DNA of 24,431 bases from a virus: the IMG/VR virus record IMGVR_UViG_3300034198_026880, positions 1 through 24,431 of that record. One strand, 5' to 3'. The notes under the pieces were generated by a model. The model made no database searches. It was not told the DNA's origin and was given only the letters and a program-made list of their open reading frames with translations. Both the position numbers and the translations under genes were made by a program. This document shows, piece after piece, positions 22,593-24,431 of this stretch. The first letter of the stretch is position 1, and each line of letters opens with the position of its first letter.

Positions 22593-22907
22593 CTACTTGC
22601 GCTTCTTCAAAGACTTCTCCAAAGCGCTCCAAACGTCTTTTGGTTTTATCTTTTGAATGCTTACCGGAGGGGCTCCTTGTGACGGATCGCCGGGCATGCC
22701 GCCACCCGGAGGGCCTCCCAAACTCATTGAAGGAGGGCCTCCCAAGCCCATTGGAGGTCCGCCGCCACCCAATGGAGGTCCGCCGCCACCGATTGGAGGT
22801 CCGCTGCCTGGGGGTCCGCTTGGGCCTCCTGGGGGAGGCGAAGATGGCGGTGCGCCAGCCGGTGGTGGGGGAGACGCCTCTGTGAGATATTGGTGAAACG
22901 TGATCAT
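22593..22907 (-). CDS. Gly/Pro-rich low-complexity protein with capsid-targeting-like N-terminus
   Basis: A 104-residue protein from the ATG at 22907 (a TTG directly upstream is not needed). It begins MITFHQYLTEA, strikingly like the MKTYQEFIAEA capsid-targeting sequence of T4 internal proteins, with LTE as a possible prohead-protease site. Residues 13-80 are almost only Gly, Pro, Ser and Ala in GGPP-type repeats. The C-terminal ~25 residues return to ordinary sequence (KIKPKDVWSALEKSLKKRK). The plus strand of the same repeat is also open and Gly/Pro-rich. The minus frame is preferred because only it has non-repeat ends and a sensible start. Likely disordered; function unknown. Confidence 0.65.
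   Translation of the reverse strand: MITFHQYLTEASPPPPAGAPPSSPPPGGPSGPPGSGPPIGGGGPPLGGGGPPMGLGGPPSMSLGGPPGGGMPGDPSQGAPPVSIQKIKPKDVWSALEKSLKKRK
22708..22811. repeat. Short tandem repeats encoding GGPP motifs
   Basis: GGAGGGCCTCCCAA occurs at 22708-22721 and 22732-22745 (period 24). TGGAGGTCCGCCGCCACC occurs at 22752-22769 and 22773-22790, with a diverged copy at 22794-22811 (period 21). Periods are multiples of three, so copy number can change without a frameshift. The repeats encode the Gly/Pro tract on the minus strand. Confidence 0.85.
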
Positions 22908-22910
22908 CAA

Positions 22911-22920
22911 ATTTATATAG
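22911..22920 (-). promoter_or_regulatory. CTATATAAAT box upstream of the Gly/Pro-rich gene
   Basis: On the minus strand CTATATAAAT lies just before the ATG at 22907. It is the same kind of TATA-rich late-type element seen before other starts in this window. The leader would be very short. It also lies between divergent genes and reads TTTATATAG on the other strand. Confidence 0.3.
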
Positions 22921-22930
22921 ACACTGAATA

Positions 22931-22949
22931 GATAATTGTAGCAAGGAGG
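22931..22949 (+). promoter_or_regulatory. GATAAT plus AAGGAGG leader of the Pmp3-like gene
   Basis: ATAGATAAT (ending at 22936) is followed by CAAGGAGGT, with AAGGAGG at 22943-22949, 6 nt before a TTG codon at 22956. The same arrangement precedes the TTG-started gene at 5099 (GATAAT 5071-5076, AAGGAGG 5087-5093). GATAAT could serve as a -10 hexamer, but I see no -35 in either case. The ribosome-binding site fixes the TTG start. Confidence 0.4.
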
Positions 22950-22955
22950 TGCAAC

Positions 22956-23135
22956 TTGGAGGATATGGACGCAAAAGATTTGATTATTCTATTGGTGACT
23001 ATTTTTCTACCCCCATTGGGAGTGGCTCTCAAGATTGGATTTGGGTTTCAATTCTGGGTTAATTTGTTGTTGACATTGTGCGGACACGTACCCGGAATAG
23101 TGCATGGAATCTATGTGGTTCTCAAGAACCCCTAG
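22956..23135 (+). CDS. Pmp3/YqaE (UPF0057) family small membrane protein
   Basis: A 59-residue protein from TTG at 22956, selected because AAGGAGG lies 6 nt upstream; the in-frame ATG at 22965 has its GGAGGA too close. It has two hydrophobic segments, LIILLVTIFLPPLGVALKIG and FWVNLLLTLCGHVPGIVHG, joined by a short turn. These match the Pmp3 proteolipid family, including the diagnostic LPPLGV, the NLLLT-x-x-G-x-x-P-GIVH block and a trailing Tyr. In cells such proteins are small inner-membrane proteins linked to salt and membrane-potential stress. The phage role is unknown; membrane protection or superinfection effects are inferences. The stop overlaps the converging gene by 4 nt. Confidence 0.82.
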   Translation: MEDMDAKDLIILLVTIFLPPLGVALKIGFGFQFWVNLLLTLCGHVPGIVHGIYVVLKNP

Positions 23136-23725
23136 AAATTTATTTGTGGGATTCTGGTTTTGATCAGATTCCAATTTTTTTGCACCCATGCCTTGAATTT
23201 ATCTTCAATCTCTTTTAGGCCAGTTTCATCTGTTTTTCCGGTCTTTCGGTATTCAAGGTCATGGGTGCATTCATGAACTATAGTGCTGGCGATCTCTATG
23301 ATTGCTTCTTTAGAATCGCCAAACTTTGAAACTATGTTGTGAACATTAATGTGTATAACGTCTGATGGGACGAGGTTGTTGACATTCACATTGGGAGCAT
23401 ATTGGCCGACCACAGTCTTTTGTAGGGCTTGGGGATTGTTTGCGTTTTGATTATAGGTTTCTTGGCCAAACTTGAACCTTGTCTTGTTTGCAATTGAATG
23501 TCCTATAACATCCTTGTTTTCTTTAGAGTTATACAAGCCAAATAATCCAGCTTGACTAAGCTCTGCTATTGTGCTGATGTTCGTGAGAAGGTTCTGCCCG
23601 GTGCTTGAATCATATAGTTGCACAAGTTTTATGGCATACTTGGCCTTATCATAGAGATGATCTATTTTACTCTCTACGTTTTCAGTGCCTACTGTATTGT
23701 TCAGCCACTCCCTAAATTCTCCCAT
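23132..23725 (-). CDS. HEXXH metallopeptidase-like protein with capsid-targeting-like N-terminus
   Basis: A 197-residue protein carrying TIVHECTHDLEY, a zincin HEXXH motif (HECTH at 151-155), followed by Glu residues at about 167-174 that could give the third zinc ligand. The surrounding helix (EAIIEIASTIVHECTHDLEYR) is typical of small zinc metallopeptidases. The N-terminus MGEFREWLNN follows the M-x-x-F-x-x-W/Y/F-L pattern seen in other proteins here. If this is a capsid-targeting sequence, the peptidase might be packaged and delivered with the DNA, but no clear (L/I)xE site follows, so this is weaker than for the other cases. No signal peptide. Confidence 0.72.
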   Translation of the reverse strand: MGEFREWLNNTVGTENVESKIDHLYDKAKYAIKLVQLYDSSTGQNLLTNISTIAELSQAGLFGLYNSKENKDVIGHSIANKTRFKFGQETYNQNANNPQALQKTVVGQYAPNVNVNNLVPSDVIHINVHNIVSKFGDSKEAIIEIASTIVHECTHDLEYRKTGKTDETGLKEIEDKFKAWVQKNWNLIKTRIPQINF

Positions 23726-23730
23726 AAAGT

Positions 23731-23740
23731 CTATATATGC
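23731..23740. promoter_or_regulatory. CTATATATGC box between divergent genes
   Basis: CTATATATGC on the plus strand (GCATATATAG on the minus strand) lies in the 27-nt gap between the divergent starts at 23725 and 23753. It is close to palindromic in its TATATA core and could serve as a late -10 element in either direction. Confidence 0.3.
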
Positions 23741-23752
23741 TTGAGGTACAAA

Positions 23753-23959
23753 ATGGAAATTATTACTGGCTTTTGGTGGATTTGGCTTGTTTTGTTCTTG
23801 GCTTCCGGAGCTTATATTTTGAGAGCAAGAACTGCCGCTCAGAATGAGGTGAAGGCGCAGTTTGTAGTTACGGGGTGCGTTCTAGTTGTTTTTTATTGTG
23901 TTTGCTTCCTGTCGGGGATTTGCACAATACTGAACTTTTTGTGGAAGTGGATTTTTTAA
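23753..23959 (+). CDS. Small two-helix membrane protein
   Basis: A 68-residue protein from the ATG at 23753 with TGAGGT upstream; the reading frame extends further left but that part is antisense to the metallopeptidase gene. It has two hydrophobic helices, FWWIWLVLFLASGAYIL (about 7-23) and FVVTGCVLVVFYCVCFLSGI (about 37-56), linked by a charged loop (RARTAAQNEVKAQ). No family recognised. A membrane role such as holin-like pore formation or exclusion cannot be distinguished. It is followed 11 nt later by the methyltransferase-like gene. Confidence 0.6.
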   Translation: MEIITGFWWIWLVLFLASGAYILRARTAAQNEVKAQFVVTGCVLVVFYCVCFLSGICTILNFLWKWIF

Positions 23960-23970
23960 GGAGTTAATCA

Positions 23971-24378
23971 ATGCCCATATTAAGTGCAGAGTTTTATTTG
24001 CGATCAAAAACAAAACCAACAAGACAATACATAGAAACTGGCGCTTATCTTGGCGACGGAATAAGAGGAGTTCTTGGTCACTATGAAACTATACATTCAA
24101 TAGAGCTTTCTGAAAAATGGTTCAATCATAATGTAGAGCAATTCAAAAACAACAAAGAAGTGAAAGTCCACCATGGAGATTCTAAAAAGATTTTGCCTGA
24201 GCTGTTGGCAAACATACATGAGCCTGTCACTATTTTTCTTGATGCTCACTACTCCGGGTCATTTACAGAATTTGGAGAGGAAGAAACGCCACTTTTGAAG
24301 GAGCTTGAACTTCTGAAGGAAAGAAAATATAACGACATAATAATAATTGATGATTGTAGATTGTTGGGCAAAAAATGA
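23971..24378 (+). CDS. SAM-dependent methyltransferase-like protein, apparently cut by an in-frame TGA
   Basis: A 135-residue frame from the ATG at 23971, with AAGGAG 7 nt upstream. It resembles small class I methyltransferases acting on sugars or small molecules. YIETGAYLGDGIRG (20-33) fits the SAM-binding G-x-G loop, SIELSEKW (43-50) the acidic ribose-binding strand, and VKVHHGDSKKILPEL and VTIFLDAHYSG the later motifs; the frame ends in IIIIDDCRLLGKK. A TGA at 24376 follows, yet the same frame stays open to the window end and reads TCGVNNHPIYPTMQYDW, which looks like the natural continuation (methyltransferases of this type continue past IDD-x-R). TGA may be a mutation of a Gly codon, a sequencing error or a genuine end. 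The gene is therefore probably truncated or broken and runs off the window. Confidence 0.7.
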   Translation: MPILSAEFYLRSKTKPTRQYIETGAYLGDGIRGVLGHYETIHSIELSEKWFNHNVEQFKNNKEVKVHHGDSKKILPELLANIHEPVTIFLDAHYSGSFTEFGEEETPLLKELELLKERKYNDIIIIDDCRLLGKK

Positions 24379-24431
24379 ACTTGTGGAGTAAACAATCATC
24401 CTATTTATCCAACAATGCAATATGATTGGAC

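Noticed and set aside
22657-22896. Gly/Pro-rich open frame on the plus strand over the repeat region
   Set aside because: Repeats of GG and CC read as Gly/Pro on both strands. Only the minus frame has non-repeat ends, a good ATG and a recognisable N-terminal pattern.

Overview
The window is a stretch of a large double-stranded DNA phage with a contractile tail, T4-like in the broad sense. The evidence is a tail sheath C-terminus, two tail-tube paralogues, a gp26-like baseplate protein, a gp55-like late sigma factor, the recombination pair gp46/gp47, and class I ribonucleotide reductase (nrdA/nrdB) with dUTPase. Genes are tightly packed, with many 1-4 nt start/stop overlaps. Most of the sequence is moderately AT-rich. 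I see no tRNA, rRNA, CRISPR array or insertion sequence. The host cannot be named from the sequence.

Layout: 1-2050 (+) tail sheath (5' cut by the window edge) and two tail-tube genes separated by a strong intrinsic terminator. 2051-3718 (-) a small protein, a gp55-like sigma factor and a glycosyltransferase. 3762-5368 (+) small proteins and a glycosyltransferase with TPR repeats. 5355-7146 (-) five small, mostly conserved-looking hypothetical proteins, including a zinc-ribbon and a membrane protein. 7190-9231 (+) gp26-like baseplate protein, a small downstream frame probably joined to it by -1 frameshifting, and a beta-rich structural-like protein. 9316-12735 (+) an accessory island whose first part looks visibly richer in G+C: a sigma70-like promoter, a ParB-like-fold protein, a winged-helix/coiled-coil protein, a stand-alone relative of the ParB-like protein's C-terminal domain, and a small ORF. 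12740-13288 (-) a PD-(D/E)XK nuclease. 13386-13691 (+) a small exported or membrane-anchored protein. 13665-22907 (-) one long leftward replication and nucleotide-metabolism block, in transcription order: Gly/Pro-rich protein, gp47, gp46 (interrupted by an in-frame TAG), nrdB, nrdA (with a mini-intein), HAD phosphatase, dut, SET-domain protein, Cys-rich protein, hypothetical protein, class II glutamine amidotransferase. 22956-24431 (both strands) a Pmp3-family membrane peptide, an HEXXH metallopeptidase-like protein, a two-helix membrane protein and a methyltransferase-like ORF with an in-frame TGA.

How the genes work together: NrdA/NrdB and Dut supply deoxynucleotides. Gp46/gp47 would process DNA ends for recombination-dependent replication. 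The gp55-like factor would direct RNA polymerase to late promoters; TATAAATA and CTATATA boxes occur in several intergenic gaps. Sheath, tube, gp26-like and the 8482-9231 protein belong to the virion or its assembly.

The points most worth following are: (1) a canonical -1 slippery heptamer in the gp26-like gene feeding an open -1 frame, recalling tail-assembly-chaperone frameshifts; (2) a set of unrelated proteins sharing a T4 capsid-targeting-like N-terminus, including a metallopeptidase; (3) the accessory island with a full-length ParB-like protein and a C-terminal-domain-only relative; (4) single in-frame stop codons in gp46 and in the terminal methyltransferase; (5) a mini-intein placed exactly at the NrdA catalytic cysteine.
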